DNA of 64,000 nucleotides from Amycolatopsis regifaucium. GTDB taxonomy: Bacteria > Actinomycetota > Actinomycetes > Mycobacteriales > Pseudonocardiaceae. The notes under the pieces were generated by a model. The model was not told the origin of the DNA. It worked only from the letters and a program-made list of their open reading frames with translations, and ran no database searches. The stretch is taken from positions 659,031 to 723,030 of the forward strand of contig NZ_LQCI01000034.1 in NCBI RefSeq assembly GCF_001613935.1, given 5' to 3'. Shown one piece after another: positions 1 through 8,036 of the stretch (the first letter of the stretch is position 1; every line of letters begins with the position of its first letter). The translations under genes were made by a program, and so were the position numbers.

Positions 1-192
1 TCGGCCGCCGATCGCAAGACCAAACCCATCTGGATGCTCATCACCGGCGGGGCCACCGCGGTGCTGATCATCTTCGAGTTCTACGGCGGCGGCATGATCC
101 TGTGGCTGCCCGCTCTGGTTGCGGTCCTGGTCTACCTGGTGGACGTCCGCCCCAAGCTCATCGAGGTCCAGCGCGGCGGCCGCAACTGGTGA
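1..192 (+). CDS. DUF2516-type membrane protein, 3' end only
   Basis: The reading frame is open from the first base of the window and ends at TGA 190-192, giving the last 63 residues. One or two hydrophobic helices are visible (PIWMLITGGATAVLIIFEF and the MILWLPALVAVLVYLVDVRP stretch), followed by a short basic tail ending in GGRNW. Ending the protein on a DVRPK motif just after a membrane helix is typical of the small actinobacterial DUF2516 family (Rv0476 in M. tuberculosis, from memory). Function is unknown. The start lies outside the window. It is followed 13 bp later by the YbaK-like gene on the same strand, so the two may be co-transcribed. Confidence 0.7.
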   Translation, partial: SAADRKTKPIWMLITGGATAVLIIFEFYGGGMILWLPALVAVLVYLVDVRPKLIEVQRGGRNW

Positions 193-205
193 CTATCGTG
201 GCGCT

Positions 206-760
206 GTGACTGACTGGACCATCGCCGGAAGCCTCACCGTCGTCCCCGCCCCTTCGCGCCCGGACCTGCTCGCCGAGCCCGTCGCCAAGGCACTCGCCGC
301 CCTTTCCGATCCGGACGCCGTCGGCGTCACCGAGATCGATGCCGGACTGGCCGACACCGGCGCCTTCTGCGAGGCATACGGCTCGCCGCTTTCCGCGTCC
401 GCGAACTGCGTCGTCATCGCGGGCAAGCGAGCCGGTGAAGTCCGGTTCGCCGCCGCGATGATCCTCGCCACCACCCGCGCGGACGTGAACGGCGTGATCA
501 AACGCCGCCTTGACGTCCGAAAGGCTTCCTTCGCCCCGATGGACGAAGCCGTTTCGCTCACCGGCATGGAGTACGGCGGCATCACGCCGGTCGGCCTGCC
601 GGAGGGGTGGCCGATCCTGCTCGACCAGCGCGTCGCGGACGAGCCGGAACTGGTCATCGGGAGCGGTATCCGCGGCAGCAAGCTGCTGATCTCGGGTGCG
701 GCGCTCGCGTCCCTGCCCGGCGCCGAGGTGATCGACGGGCTCGCCCGTCCCGTCGAGTGA
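206..760 (+). CDS. YbaK/EbsC-type aminoacyl-tRNA deacylase-like protein
   Basis: A 184-residue protein starting at GTG 206; the open frame extends further upstream but would overlap the preceding gene. The family fold is the YbaK/ProX editing domain, which hydrolyses mischarged aminoacyl-tRNAs in trans. Family features seen are a lysine-containing strand (NGVIKRRLDVRKASF) and the characteristic LTGMEYGGITPVGLP segment, which matches the 'tGyepGgvsPfg' signature, followed by a strand LLDQRV and a late GSGIRGSKLLIS. Length fits a stand-alone YbaK protein. The amino-acid specificity cannot be read from the sequence. It converges on the ABC permease gene, whose stop lies 6 bp away. Confidence 0.8.
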   Translation: MTDWTIAGSLTVVPAPSRPDLLAEPVAKALAALSDPDAVGVTEIDAGLADTGAFCEAYGSPLSASANCVVIAGKRAGEVRFAAAMILATTRADVNGVIKRRLDVRKASFAPMDEAVSLTGMEYGGITPVGLPEGWPILLDQRVADEPELVIGSGIRGSKLLISGAALASLPGAEVIDGLARPVE

Positions 761-766
761 GAGCCT

Positions 767-1483
767 TCAAGAGCGGACTTCCGCGCGGGACCGGATGGCC
801 AGTCCCCGCGGAGTCACCCAGCGAGTGATGAGCGCGAAGGCGGCCTCGCACACCAAAGCCAGTACGACGACCGCGATCCCGCCTGCCAGGATCTCGCCGT
901 GGCCCGGATCCCCGAGCGCGAAACCGTCCACAATGTACCGCCCGAGCCCGCCGCCGTCGTTGACGATCGCGCCGATCGCGACGGTGGCGATCAGTTGCAG
1001 GAACGCCACACGAGCACCCACGAGGATGACCGGTGACGCGAGCGGCAACTCCAGGCGCAGCATGATCTGCCACTCGCGGTAACCGGTTCCGCGTGCGGCG
1101 TCGATGGTCTCTTGCTCCAGCTGGATGACGCCCGCGTACGTGTTCGTGAACAACGGCGGCAGCGCCAAAGCCACCAGCGCGAGCATCAGCGGCCAGAACG
1201 TCGTGTCGACTTCGAGCCGGGAAGCCAGGAACCAGAACAGGATCACCAGCCCGAAACTGGGGATCGCGCGGCCGATGTTCACCGCGCTCGTCGCGAGGAA
1301 CTGCGCGCGCCGGTAGTGCGCCAGCCACAACGCGGGCGGGATGGTCAGCGCGGCCGAGATCGCCAACGCCAGCAAGGAGAATCGGAGGTGCTCGATCGTC
1401 CGGTACGGCACGCCTTCCGGGTCGGTCCAGCTCCAGCGGCCCGGTTCGCCGAACCACTCGATGGTCTGATCGATGATGCTCAT
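767..1483 (-). CDS. Osmoprotectant (OpuC-like) ABC transporter permease
   Basis: A 238-residue integral membrane protein starting at ATG 1483 (MSIIDQTIEWF). It has about five hydrophobic helices and the EAA loop of ABC permeases (TIDAARGTGYREWQIMLRLE...P), which contacts the ATPase. The pattern matches the membrane subunits of glycine betaine/choline/carnitine importers (OpuB/OpuC/ProW type). It overlaps the upstream permease gene by 4 bp (ATGA), so the two are translationally coupled and probably form a heterodimeric pore. No ATP-binding subunit is encoded next to it, which is unusual for this family. The actual substrate is not determinable from the sequence. Confidence 0.85.
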   Translation of the reverse strand: MSIIDQTIEWFGEPGRWSWTDPEGVPYRTIEHLRFSLLALAISAALTIPPALWLAHYRRAQFLATSAVNIGRAIPSFGLVILFWFLASRLEVDTTFWPLMLALVALALPPLFTNTYAGVIQLEQETIDAARGTGYREWQIMLRLELPLASPVILVGARVAFLQLIATVAIGAIVNDGGGLGRYIVDGFALGDPGHGEILAGGIAVVVLALVCEAAFALITRWVTPRGLAIRSRAEVRS

Positions 1484-2181
1484 CGCGACGCCGCCTTCCG
1501 CGACCACGGTGCGAGGGCGCGCCCGCCCAGCCACAGCAGGAGATCCACCACGACGGCGAGCACCACGGAAAGCCCGACGCCGACGATGATCGACGTCGGA
1601 TTCGGGGTGGCCGTCTGGATTCCGGCACGGATGAAGTAACCCAGGCCGCCCTTGCCGAGCATGGAAGTCACCGTCACGAGCCCGATCGTGGTCACCGCCG
1701 CGACCCGCAGGCCCGCCATCACCACCGGCAGCGCGAGCGGGAGTTCGACCTGCCACAGCAGTCGCGAGCGCGTGAAACCCATGCCTATCGCGGCTTCGCG
1801 GACTTCCTTCGGTACCTGTTCGACGCCGGTGACGATGTTGCGGATCAGGATCAGCAACGTGTAAGTCGCCAAAGGGATCACCGCGGTGGTGAAGGACGTG
1901 AGGCCGGTGAACGGCACGAGTACGGCGAAAGCGCCGAGGCTCGGTATGACGTACAGCGAACCGGCCGTGCTCAGCGCGACGACGTAGAACCATCGGCGAC
2001 GCAGCGAAACCACGGAGACACCGACCGACACCACCAGTCCGATGGCCAGCGCCGCCGCGGTCAGTGCGATGTGCTCGCCGAGCCGATCGAGGATCTCGTC
2101 GAAATGGCGGTCCACCCAGCGCCATTCGAACAACGGCCGCCCGCCTTGGGACGGCACGGGGAACACGGAGGACGCTCGCAC
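1480..2181 (-). CDS. Osmoprotectant (OpuC-like) ABC transporter permease, second subunit
   Basis: A 233-residue permease, first gene of a two-gene operon read leftwards. The EAA loop is present (EAAIGMGFTRSRLLWQVELP), as are several membrane helices and the GKGGLGYFIRAGIQT segment common in the betaine/choline permease family. GTG 2181 is the longest start. A TTG at 2133 would give a 217-residue protein beginning FEWRWVDRHF, which looks more like the usual N-terminus; neither has a strong ribosome-binding site. It is divergent from the substrate-binding protein gene across about 136 bp, which should hold both promoters. It probably pairs with the downstream permease as a heterodimer. Confidence 0.85.
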   Translation of the reverse strand: MRASSVFPVPSQGGRPLFEWRWVDRHFDEILDRLGEHIALTAAALAIGLVVSVGVSVVSLRRRWFYVVALSTAGSLYVIPSLGAFAVLVPFTGLTSFTTAVIPLATYTLLILIRNIVTGVEQVPKEVREAAIGMGFTRSRLLWQVELPLALPVVMAGLRVAAVTTIGLVTVTSMLGKGGLGYFIRAGIQTATPNPTSIIVGVGLSVVLAVVVDLLLWLGGRALAPWSRKAASR

Positions 2182-2317
2182 CGGCCGACCCTACCCCGTT
2201 CGGGGGGCCCGATTCCGCTTGTCGGGAACGAAAAGGGCGGAACTCTCAAAATGTGGATTCTGTCGGTAGCCGGAGATACTGTCCATTCCTCTGAACGAGT
2301 CATAGGAGTGTGTGCAC

Positions 2318-3238
2318 GTGCGCTGGACACGGAATGTTCGAGTGGGCGCGGTGCTCGCCGCCGCCGTCCTCGGTATGACCGCCTGCGGGGGTGGCGACGA
2401 CGCAGCGGCTCCGGCCGCGCAGAGCAAGGGCGGGGCACCGATCGTCGTCGCCTCCTTCAACTTCACCGACAGCCTGATCCTCGCCGAGCTGTACGCGAAC
2501 GCGTTGGAAGCCAAGGGCTATCCGATCACCCGCAAGCTGAACCTCGGTTCGCGCGAGCTGATCTACCCGGCCCTGAAGTCCGGGGAACTGCAGTTCATCC
2601 CGGAGTACCAGGGCGCCGCCATCACCACCGGTTTCGGCAAGGAGGCCGCGAAGGACGCCGCAGGCGAGCACGAGCAGCTCAAGAAGCTGTTCGAGCCCGA
2701 AGGCATCGGCCTGCTGGACTATTCGCCGGCGGAGGACAAGAACACCTACATCGTGAAGGCCGATCTCGCCAAGGAGAAGGGCCTCAAGAAGATCAGCGAT
2801 CTGTCCAAGGTCGACAACGTCATCGTCGCGGGCGGCCCGGAGTGCGAGACGCGGCTTCCCTGCTTCAAGGGCTTCACGGACGTGTACAAGCTGAAGGCCA
2901 CTTTCCAGACCGTGCAGGAGGCAGGCCCGCGGGTCGAGCAGCTGCGGTCCGGCAAGGTCACCGTCATCCCGGTCGACTCGGTGAGCCCGCTCGTCGGCGA
3001 CCCGCAGTTCGTGGCGCTGGAGGACGACCTCGCCATCGTCCCGACCGAGAACGTCGTACCCGCGGTCAACAAAAAGGTGCTCGACGAGCGCGGCGCCGAC
3101 TTCGCGGCCGCCGTCAACGCCGTCAGCAAGGCCCTCGACACCGCGCAGCTGCGTGAGCTGAACAAGCGCGTCGACTCGGACGGCGAGAAGCCGGGCGACG
3201 TCGCGAAGGACTGGCTGAAGGAGAAGTCCCTCATCTAG
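2318..3238 (+). CDS. Osmoprotectant ABC transporter substrate-binding lipoprotein
   Basis: A 306-residue protein with a lipoprotein signal (VLAAAVLGMTACGGG; lipobox MTAC) followed by a type II periplasmic binding fold of the OpuAC/OpuCC family (IVVASFNFTDSLILAELYANAL, then EYQGAAITT). GTG 2318 is preferred over GTG 2312 because the AGGAG at 2304-2308 sits 9 nt before it but only 3 nt before the other. It is divergent from the two permease genes and presumably delivers glycine betaine, choline or a related compound to them. After signal cleavage it would be anchored on the outer face of the membrane. Substrate identity is inferred from family only. Confidence 0.85.
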   Translation: MRWTRNVRVGAVLAAAVLGMTACGGGDDAAAPAAQSKGGAPIVVASFNFTDSLILAELYANALEAKGYPITRKLNLGSRELIYPALKSGELQFIPEYQGAAITTGFGKEAAKDAAGEHEQLKKLFEPEGIGLLDYSPAEDKNTYIVKADLAKEKGLKKISDLSKVDNVIVAGGPECETRLPCFKGFTDVYKLKATFQTVQEAGPRVEQLRSGKVTVIPVDSVSPLVGDPQFVALEDDLAIVPTENVVPAVNKKVLDERGADFAAAVNAVSKALDTAQLRELNKRVDSDGEKPGDVAKDWLKEKSLI

Positions 3239-3254
3239 TCCCGCCTCGGCCAAG

Positions 3255-3309
3255 TGCAATGAAGGGGCCTTTCATCGCAAATTTTGCGATGAAAGGCCCC
3301 TTCATTGCA
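3255..3309. repeat. Family A palindromic repeat, copy 1 (perfect 55-bp palindrome)
   Basis: Two 27-base arms pair perfectly around a single central base. Each arm contains ATGAAGGGGCCTTTCATCGC. The element lies between the transporter lipoprotein gene and the SRPBCC gene. An RNA copy would form a 27-bp hairpin with almost no loop, and the DNA could extrude as a cruciform. It may end transcription of the lipoprotein gene. A second copy lies at 4946-4992. Confidence 0.9.
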
Positions 3310-3392
3310 GTCGGGGACAGGGGCGCTCGCTCCCTCTGCGGGCGGCGGTGGAATCGTGGACGCTGTCTTGCACACGGGTGAAAGGGAGTGGG

Positions 3393-3827
3393 ATGGGAAA
3401 GGTCACCGCCATCGCGGAGCGCACCATCGAGGCGCCGGCCGACAAGGTCAGGGCGCTCGTCGCGGACTACGCCGAAACCCGCCCGAAGCTGCTGACGGAG
3501 CACTACCGCGACTACGAGGTCATCGAAGGCGGTGTCGGCGCGGGCACGAAGGCGCGCTGGAAGCTGCAGGCGACGTCGAAGCGCGTACGGGACGTCGCCG
3601 CGACGGTGACCGAGCCGTCCGAAGGCACCCTCGTGGAGACCGACGCGAACTCCAGCATGGTCACCACCTGGACCGTCCGCGAGGTGCCCGAGGGCAGCCT
3701 CGTCCGCATCGAGACGACCTGGGACGGTGCGGGCGGCATCGGCGGCTTCTTCGAGAAGACCTTCGCGCCCGGTGGGCTCAAGCGGATCTACGAGGGAGTT
3801 CTCGGCAAGCTCGCCGAGGTCGTGTAG
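3393..3827 (+). CDS. SRPBCC-fold (polyketide cyclase/START-like) protein
   Basis: A 144-residue protein with the pattern of the SRPBCC superfamily: an N-terminal strand (KVTAIAERTIEAPADKVRALVADYAE), a central run of beta strands with alternating hydrophobic residues, and a long C-terminal helix (GLKRIYEGVLGKLAEVV). The family binds hydrophobic ligands in a deep cavity, and members are often annotated as polyketide cyclase or Coq10-like without a known ligand. ATG 3393 is chosen because an AAAGGGAG site at 3381-3388 precedes it; an upstream in-frame ATG at 3348 lacks such a site. It is a single gene between two hairpin elements. Function is unknown. Confidence 0.8.
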   Translation: MGKVTAIAERTIEAPADKVRALVADYAETRPKLLTEHYRDYEVIEGGVGAGTKARWKLQATSKRVRDVAATVTEPSEGTLVETDANSSMVTTWTVREVPEGSLVRIETTWDGAGGIGGFFEKTFAPGGLKRIYEGVLGKLAEVV

Positions 3828-3883
3828 CGCTCACCACAATCGGAATGGTCGCCCCGGTTAGTCCGTTGTACCCGTCGTGAATA

Positions 3884-3899
3884 CGGGGCGATCGCCCCG
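3884..3899. terminator. 16-bp GC palindrome before the oxidoreductase gene
   Basis: CGGGGCGATCGCCCCG is a perfect inverted repeat with no loop, followed by CTTGTGTTT. It could be a weak intrinsic terminator for the SRPBCC gene, or an operator, since it lies 33 bp before the next start codon. The sequence alone does not decide between these. Confidence 0.45.
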
Positions 3900-3931
3900 C
3901 TTGTGTTTCGCAACAGACTTGGAGTTACCTC

Positions 3932-4930
3932 GTGAACGCAACCGAGATCCGGCTCGCCTCCCGTCCGCACGGTGTCCCGACGCTCGAGAACTTCGAGATC
4001 GCGGACGTCGAGATCCCCACCCCCGGCGAGGGGCAGATCTTGGTCCGCAACCAGGTACTGAGCGTCGACCCGTACATGCGCGGCCGGATGAGCAGCGCGA
4101 AGTCCTATGCCGAGCCGTACGAGGTCGGCAAGGTCATGCACGGTGGCGCCGTCGGTGAGGTCGTCGAGTCGACCGTCGACGACTTCAAGCCCGGCGACAT
4201 CGTGCTGCACGGCCTCGGCTGGCGTTCGCACGCCGTCGTCGCCGCCAAGCACGCGGTGAAGGTCGACCCCGACGCCGCGCCGATCTCGGCCTATCTCGGC
4301 GTCCTCGGCATGACCGGGCTCACCGCTTACGCCGGGCTGCTCGAAGTCGCGGAGTTCAAGGAGGGCGACACCGTCTTCGTGTCCGGCGCGGCGGGGGCCG
4401 TCGGGTCCGTCGTCGGTCAGCTGGCGAAGCTGAAGGGCGCGAAGCGGGTCATCGGCAGCGCGGGCACGGACGAAAAGGTCAAGTGGCTGACCGACGAGCT
4501 GGGCTTCGACGCGGCGTTCAACTACAAGGACGCCCCGGTCGTCGAACAGCTGCGCGCGGCGGCGCCCGAGGGGATCGACGTGTACTTCGACAACGTCGGC
4601 GGCGACCACCTCGAAGCGGCCATCGACTCGATCAACCTGCACGGCCGGATGGCGATCTGCGGGATGATCTCCGTCTACAACAACACCGAACCCGCAGCGG
4701 CGCCGCGCAATCTCGCGTCGATCATCGCGAAGCGGTTCACCATGCGCGGCATGCTGGTCGGCGACCACTACGCGCTGCAGCCGCAGTTCGTCAAGGAGGT
4801 CGCGCCGCTGGTCGCCTCCGGTCAGCTCAAGTACTCCGAGACCATTGTGGACGGTATCCGCAACGCGCCGCAGGCCTTCCTGGACCTGTTGGGCGGCGCG
4901 AACACCGGCAAGATGCTGGTCCGCGTCTGA
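3932..4930 (+). CDS. NADP-dependent oxidoreductase, zinc-independent MDR family
   Basis: A 332-residue medium-chain dehydrogenase/reductase of the leukotriene B4 12-hydroxydehydrogenase/CurA type, which reduces the C=C bond of alpha,beta-unsaturated ketones or aldehydes with NADPH. Seen: the N-terminal substrate domain with VDPYMRGRM, typical of this subgroup; the nucleotide-binding motif VSGAAGAVGSVVGQLAK at about residue 150; and YFDNVGGDHLEAAI. The cysteine/histidine zinc ligands of classical alcohol dehydrogenases are absent. The start is GTG 3932, preceded by a GGAG-like site. It is monocistronic and ends just before a family A hairpin. The physiological substrate is unknown. Confidence 0.88.
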   Translation: MNATEIRLASRPHGVPTLENFEIADVEIPTPGEGQILVRNQVLSVDPYMRGRMSSAKSYAEPYEVGKVMHGGAVGEVVESTVDDFKPGDIVLHGLGWRSHAVVAAKHAVKVDPDAAPISAYLGVLGMTGLTAYAGLLEVAEFKEGDTVFVSGAAGAVGSVVGQLAKLKGAKRVIGSAGTDEKVKWLTDELGFDAAFNYKDAPVVEQLRAAAPEGIDVYFDNVGGDHLEAAIDSINLHGRMAICGMISVYNNTEPAAAPRNLASIIAKRFTMRGMLVGDHYALQPQFVKEVAPLVASGQLKYSETIVDGIRNAPQAFLDLLGGANTGKMLVRV

Positions 4931-4945
4931 CCCTCGCCCCGTGAG

Positions 4946-4992
4946 ATGAAGGGGCCTTTCATTGCAAAATTTGCGATGAAAGGCCCCTTCAT
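4946..4992. repeat. Family A palindromic repeat, copy 2
   Basis: The arms ATGAAGGGGCCTTTCAT and ATGAAAGGCCCCTTCAT flank a TTGCAAAATTTGCG centre. The only mismatch to perfect symmetry would be a G-U pair in RNA. It sits between two convergent genes (oxidoreductase on + and flavoprotein on -), so it could terminate transcription from both sides. Confidence 0.88.
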
Positions 4993-5008
4993 TGCGCGCG
5001 TCAGGGAC

Positions 5009-5638
5009 TCAGTACTGCGTCGTGAGCGCCCCGTGCGTCAGCGCCGCGTCCAGTTCCTCGACCGGCATGTCCAGCTTCAGCTGATCGCGGAAGATCTGCC
5101 CGGCGCTCGGCAGGACGGACCGCTCCGGCCAGGTTTCCGGCTTCCACAGCGAGGACCGCAGGAACGCCTTGGCACAGTGCAGGTACAGCTCTTCGACCTC
5201 GACCAGGATCGCCAGCGCGGGCCGCTTCCCCTTGACCACGAGGTCGTCGAAGAACGGCGCGTCCGCGACCAGTTTCGCGCGGCCGTTGACCCGCAGCGTT
5301 TCGTTCATTCCCGGCATCAGGAACAGCAGTCCGGCGTACGGGTTCTCGATGATGTTGGTCTGACTGTCGAGCAGCTTGTTGCCGGGCCGGTCGGCCAGCA
5401 CGAGCGTCCGGTCGTCGAGCACCTTCACGGAACCGGCCGGGTCACCGCGCGGCGACACGTCACAGGTGCCCTCGGACGATGCCGTCGCCAGCAGGTAGAA
5501 CGGCGAGCGTTCGATGAGCGTGCGCGCGTGCGGGTCGATGAAGGGGATGATCTTCCCCTTGGTCCGCTCGGTCGGGTGGCCGAGATGCTCGCGGAGCGCG
5601 TCGAGCGTTTCGATCACCTTGATCTCTGGAGTCCCCAT
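5009..5638 (-). CDS. FMN-binding PPOX-type flavoprotein (MSMEG_1061-like)
   Basis: A 209-residue split-barrel protein of the pyridoxamine 5'-phosphate oxidase-like superfamily. Diagnostic stretches are FIDPHARTLIERSPFYLLAT, the DVSPRGDPAG loop expected to contact FMN phosphate, and NIIENPYAGLLFLMPG. These match an actinobacterial FMN-dependent subgroup (recalled as MSMEG_1061-like), whose members are flavin-dependent reductases of unknown natural substrate. ATG 5638 is preferred over an in-frame TTG 12 bp upstream. It lies 15 bp downstream of purU on the same strand and probably belongs to the DedA-purU transcript. Cofactor binding is inferred from family. Confidence 0.8.
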   Translation of the reverse strand: MGTPEIKVIETLDALREHLGHPTERTKGKIIPFIDPHARTLIERSPFYLLATASSEGTCDVSPRGDPAGSVKVLDDRTLVLADRPGNKLLDSQTNIIENPYAGLLFLMPGMNETLRVNGRAKLVADAPFFDDLVVKGKRPALAILVEVEELYLHCAKAFLRSSLWKPETWPERSVLPSAGQIFRDQLKLDMPVEELDAALTHGALTTQY

Positions 5639-5653
5639 GGACCCAGTCAACCA

Positions 5654-6538
5654 CTAGAAGACGACAGTCCGGTTCCCGTGCACCAGCACGCGGCCCTCCA
5701 GATGCCACCGCAGTCCCCGCGCCAGCGTCACCTTTTCGATGTCGCGGCCCTTGCGGACCAGGTCCTCGACCGAGTCGCCGTGGTCGACCCGGATGACGTC
5801 CTGGTCGACGATCGGGCCCGCGTCGAGGTCGGCGGTGACGTAGTGGCAGGTCGCGCCGATCAGCTTCACCCCGCGCGCGTGGGCCTGGTGGTACGGCCGC
5901 GCGCCGACGAACGACGGCAGGAAGCTGTGGTGGATGTTGAGCGCCCGCCCGGCCCAGGCCTCGCACAGTTCCGGGGGCAGGACCTGCATGAACCGGGCGA
6001 GGACGACGGCGTGCGGGTCGTGTTCGTCGACCAGTTTCCGCACCTCGGCGAAGGCGGGCGCCTTGGCGGCGGCGTCGCCGGCCGGAAACGGGACGTGGTG
6101 GAACGGGATGCCGTGCGCGCGGGTGATGTCGCCGAGCGACTCGTGGTTGCCGATGACCGCGGCGACGTCGACGTCCAGTTCGCCGGACGCGACACGGCCG
6201 AGGAGGTCGTAGAGGCAGTGCCCGGCCTTGGAGACGAGGATCACGGCGCGGCGGCGCTCGCCGGTGTCGCTGACCTGCCAGCTTGACTCGGCCGAAAGCG
6301 ACTCCGCGACGTCGGCGAAGCGCGAGCGCAGTTCCGCGGCGTCGAAGGGGAGCGAATCGGCGCGGACGACCTGGCGGGTGAAGAACCAGCCGGTGTCCGG
6401 ATCGGTGTGGTACGCGGCTTCGACGATCCAGCCGCCGTGCTCGGCGAGGAAACCCGAGATCCGGGCGATGATGCCGGTGCGGTCGGGGCAGCCGAAGGAG
6501 ATCACGTAGCGGCGTTCAGGGTTTGACACGCACACCAT
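5654..6538 (-). CDS. purU: Formyltetrahydrofolate deformylase
   Basis: A 294-residue cytoplasmic enzyme that hydrolyses 10-formyltetrahydrofolate to formate and tetrahydrofolate, balancing one-carbon pools and supplying formate for purine synthesis. Seen: an N-terminal ACT domain (YVISFGCPDRTGIIARISGFLAEHGG in about the first 80 residues) and a C-terminal formyltransferase-fold domain with ALNIHHSFLPSFVGARPYHQA, which holds the catalytic Asn-His pair, and ATCHYVTADLDAGPIVDQ, with the conserved Asp. Length is normal for PurU. The ATG start overlaps the end of the DedA gene by 23 bp; nearby GTG codons would shorten the overlap. Confidence 0.95.
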   Translation of the reverse strand: MVCVSNPERRYVISFGCPDRTGIIARISGFLAEHGGWIVEAAYHTDPDTGWFFTRQVVRADSLPFDAAELRSRFADVAESLSAESSWQVSDTGERRRAVILVSKAGHCLYDLLGRVASGELDVDVAAVIGNHESLGDITRAHGIPFHHVPFPAGDAAAKAPAFAEVRKLVDEHDPHAVVLARFMQVLPPELCEAWAGRALNIHHSFLPSFVGARPYHQAHARGVKLIGATCHYVTADLDAGPIVDQDVIRVDHGDSVEDLVRKGRDIEKVTLARGLRWHLEGRVLVHGNRTVVF

Positions 6539-7175
6539 TGTCGCTGGTCCCGGCCGCGGCGCGGCGCCGGGTCAGGATGCGGACGCGGACGCGGCGTCCG
6601 ATCTCGATCGCTCCGACCAGCAGCAGGCCGAGTGCGAAGGACAACAGAAGGCCCTTCTCCGGTTCGTCCGCGAAGGCGGCTCCGCCGACCAGACCGATCA
6701 GGACGCTGTAGCCCGCCCAGACGCTCGCGCCGAGCGCGTCGAGTGGGACGAACTTGTGCGGCGGGTAGCCGAGGCTGCCGTTGGCGAGTCCGCTCGCGAC
6801 GCGGCCGCCGGGCAGGTAGCGGGCGGCGAGGATCAGCAGGACCGCGTTGCGCCGCACCTGGATCTTGGCCCATTCGTAGCGCCGGGTCCCGTCCGGACCG
6901 CGTTGCAGGCGGGCGAGTGCTCGCGGGCCGGCCGCGGCGCCGACGGTGTAGCCGAGGCAGTCGCCCAGCCAGGCCCCGAGCGCGGCGATCACGGCGAGCA
7001 GCACCAGTTGCGGCGGATCCGGGCCGATCAGGACGGCGACGGTGATGACGGTCGTCTCGCTCGGCATGAACGGCAGGAGCGCGTCCAACCCGGACACGAG
7101 GAACACGATCACCCACAGCCAGGGTGATCCCAGCGAGCCCCGAAGCAGTTCGGTGACGTACTCCAGCAGTTCCAC
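6516..7175 (-). CDS. DedA/SNARE-associated family membrane protein
   Basis: A 219-residue integral membrane protein starting at GTG 7175. It has the DedA signature elements: PFMPSETTVITVAVL near residue 35, ALGAWLGDCLGYTVG, and RYLPGGRVASGLANG in the second half. The DedA family is now regarded as containing lipid transporters or scramblases, including undecaprenyl-phosphate recycling proteins. The C-terminus is basic and probably cytoplasmic. It is the first gene of a probable purU operon. Which lipid it would handle cannot be told from the sequence. Confidence 0.88.
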   Translation of the reverse strand: MELLEYVTELLRGSLGSPWLWVIVFLVSGLDALLPFMPSETTVITVAVLIGPDPPQLVLLAVIAALGAWLGDCLGYTVGAAAGPRALARLQRGPDGTRRYEWAKIQVRRNAVLLILAARYLPGGRVASGLANGSLGYPPHKFVPLDALGASVWAGYSVLIGLVGGAAFADEPEKGLLLSFALGLLLVGAIEIGRRVRVRILTRRRAAAGTSDNGVRVKP

Positions 7176-7238
7176 GGTTACATGGTGATCACCGCAGGTC
7201 GCTTTGGGGTGACGGAGCGGGGTTCGACCGGTGAATTC

Positions 7239-8036
7239 CTAGCCCGGGGCCACCGACGACCAAGGCACGGTGAGTTCGCCCAGCCGCCAGCGCGACGGAC
7301 GGCTCAGCACCGGCCAGCCGCGCGCGGTGAGCAGATGCACGGTGTGCGCCCAGCGGGCACGGACGCCGAAGTTCTGATGCGGCGCCGCCGTCGCCCAGGA
7401 GATGTCCAAAGTGGACAGTAGATCGTGGATGCGCTCGCCGGGAACGTTGCGGTGGATGAGGATCTTGGGCAGTCGTTCGGCCACTGTGGACGGACGTTCC
7501 AGGCTGGCGAGATGTACCGACAGGGTCAGCGCGCGAGGGCCGTCGTGCCCGACGGCGACCCAGGTGCTCAGCCGCCCGATCTCGTCGCAGGTGCCTTCGA
7601 CGAGGAGCCCGTCCGGCGCCATCGCGTCCAGCATCAGCGACCAGGCGCCGGTGACCTCGGCTTCGTCGTACTGCCGAAGCACGTTGAACGCGCGCACCAG
7701 CACCGGCCGGGTCCCGGCGAGTTCGAAGCCGCCGCGCCGGAAGTCCAGCCATGGCCGGTCGACACACGCCTGCGCCACGGCCACCCGTTCGGCGTCCAGT
7801 TCCAGGCCGAGCACCCGGACGTCGCGACGCACGGAGCGCAGCCATCGCGCCATCTCCACCGTGGTCACCGGCGAAGCGCCGTAGCCGAGGTCCACCACCA
7901 GCGGTTCGTCGGCGCGGCGCAGCAGCCGGGTCACGCCCGCGTCGCTCGCGAGCCACCGGTCCACGCGGCGGAGCCGGTTGGGGTTGGTCGTCCCGCGAGT
8001 CGGTGCCCCGACCGGTTTCAGCGCTCGGCCAGCCAC
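7239..8036 (-). CDS. Class I SAM-dependent methyltransferase-like protein
   Basis: About 265 residues from GTG 8036. The N-terminus reads PTRGTTNPNRLRRVDRW, followed by the Rossmann motif I equivalent PLVVDLGYGASPVTTVEMARWL and an acidic strand end VLGLELDAERV (motif II). The second half lacks recognisable substrate motifs. The motif I glycine pattern (DLGYGASP) matches actinobacterial methyltransferase-like proteins of unknown target. The start is uncertain: the frame is open further upstream, but GTG 8036 gives a 19-bp overlap with the upstream DUF2505 gene, suggesting coupling. Substrate unknown; catalytic activity is inferred from the fold. Confidence 0.7.
   Translation of the reverse strand: MAGRALKPVGAPTRGTTNPNRLRRVDRWLASDAGVTRLLRRADEPLVVDLGYGASPVTTVEMARWLRSVRRDVRVLGLELDAERVAVAQACVDRPWLDFRRGGFELAGTRPVLVRAFNVLRQYDEAEVTGAWSLMLDAMAPDGLLVEGTCDEIGRLSTWVAVGHDGPRALTLSVHLASLERPSTVAERLPKILIHRNVPGERIHDLLSTLDISWATAAPHQNFGVRARWAHTVHLLTARGWPVLSRPSRWRLGELTVPWSSVAPG

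Noticed and set aside
654-1628. Alternative frame over the permease gene region
   Set aside because: Arg-rich shadow of the permease genes; the frames at 767-1483 and 1480-2181 show helices and EAA loops.
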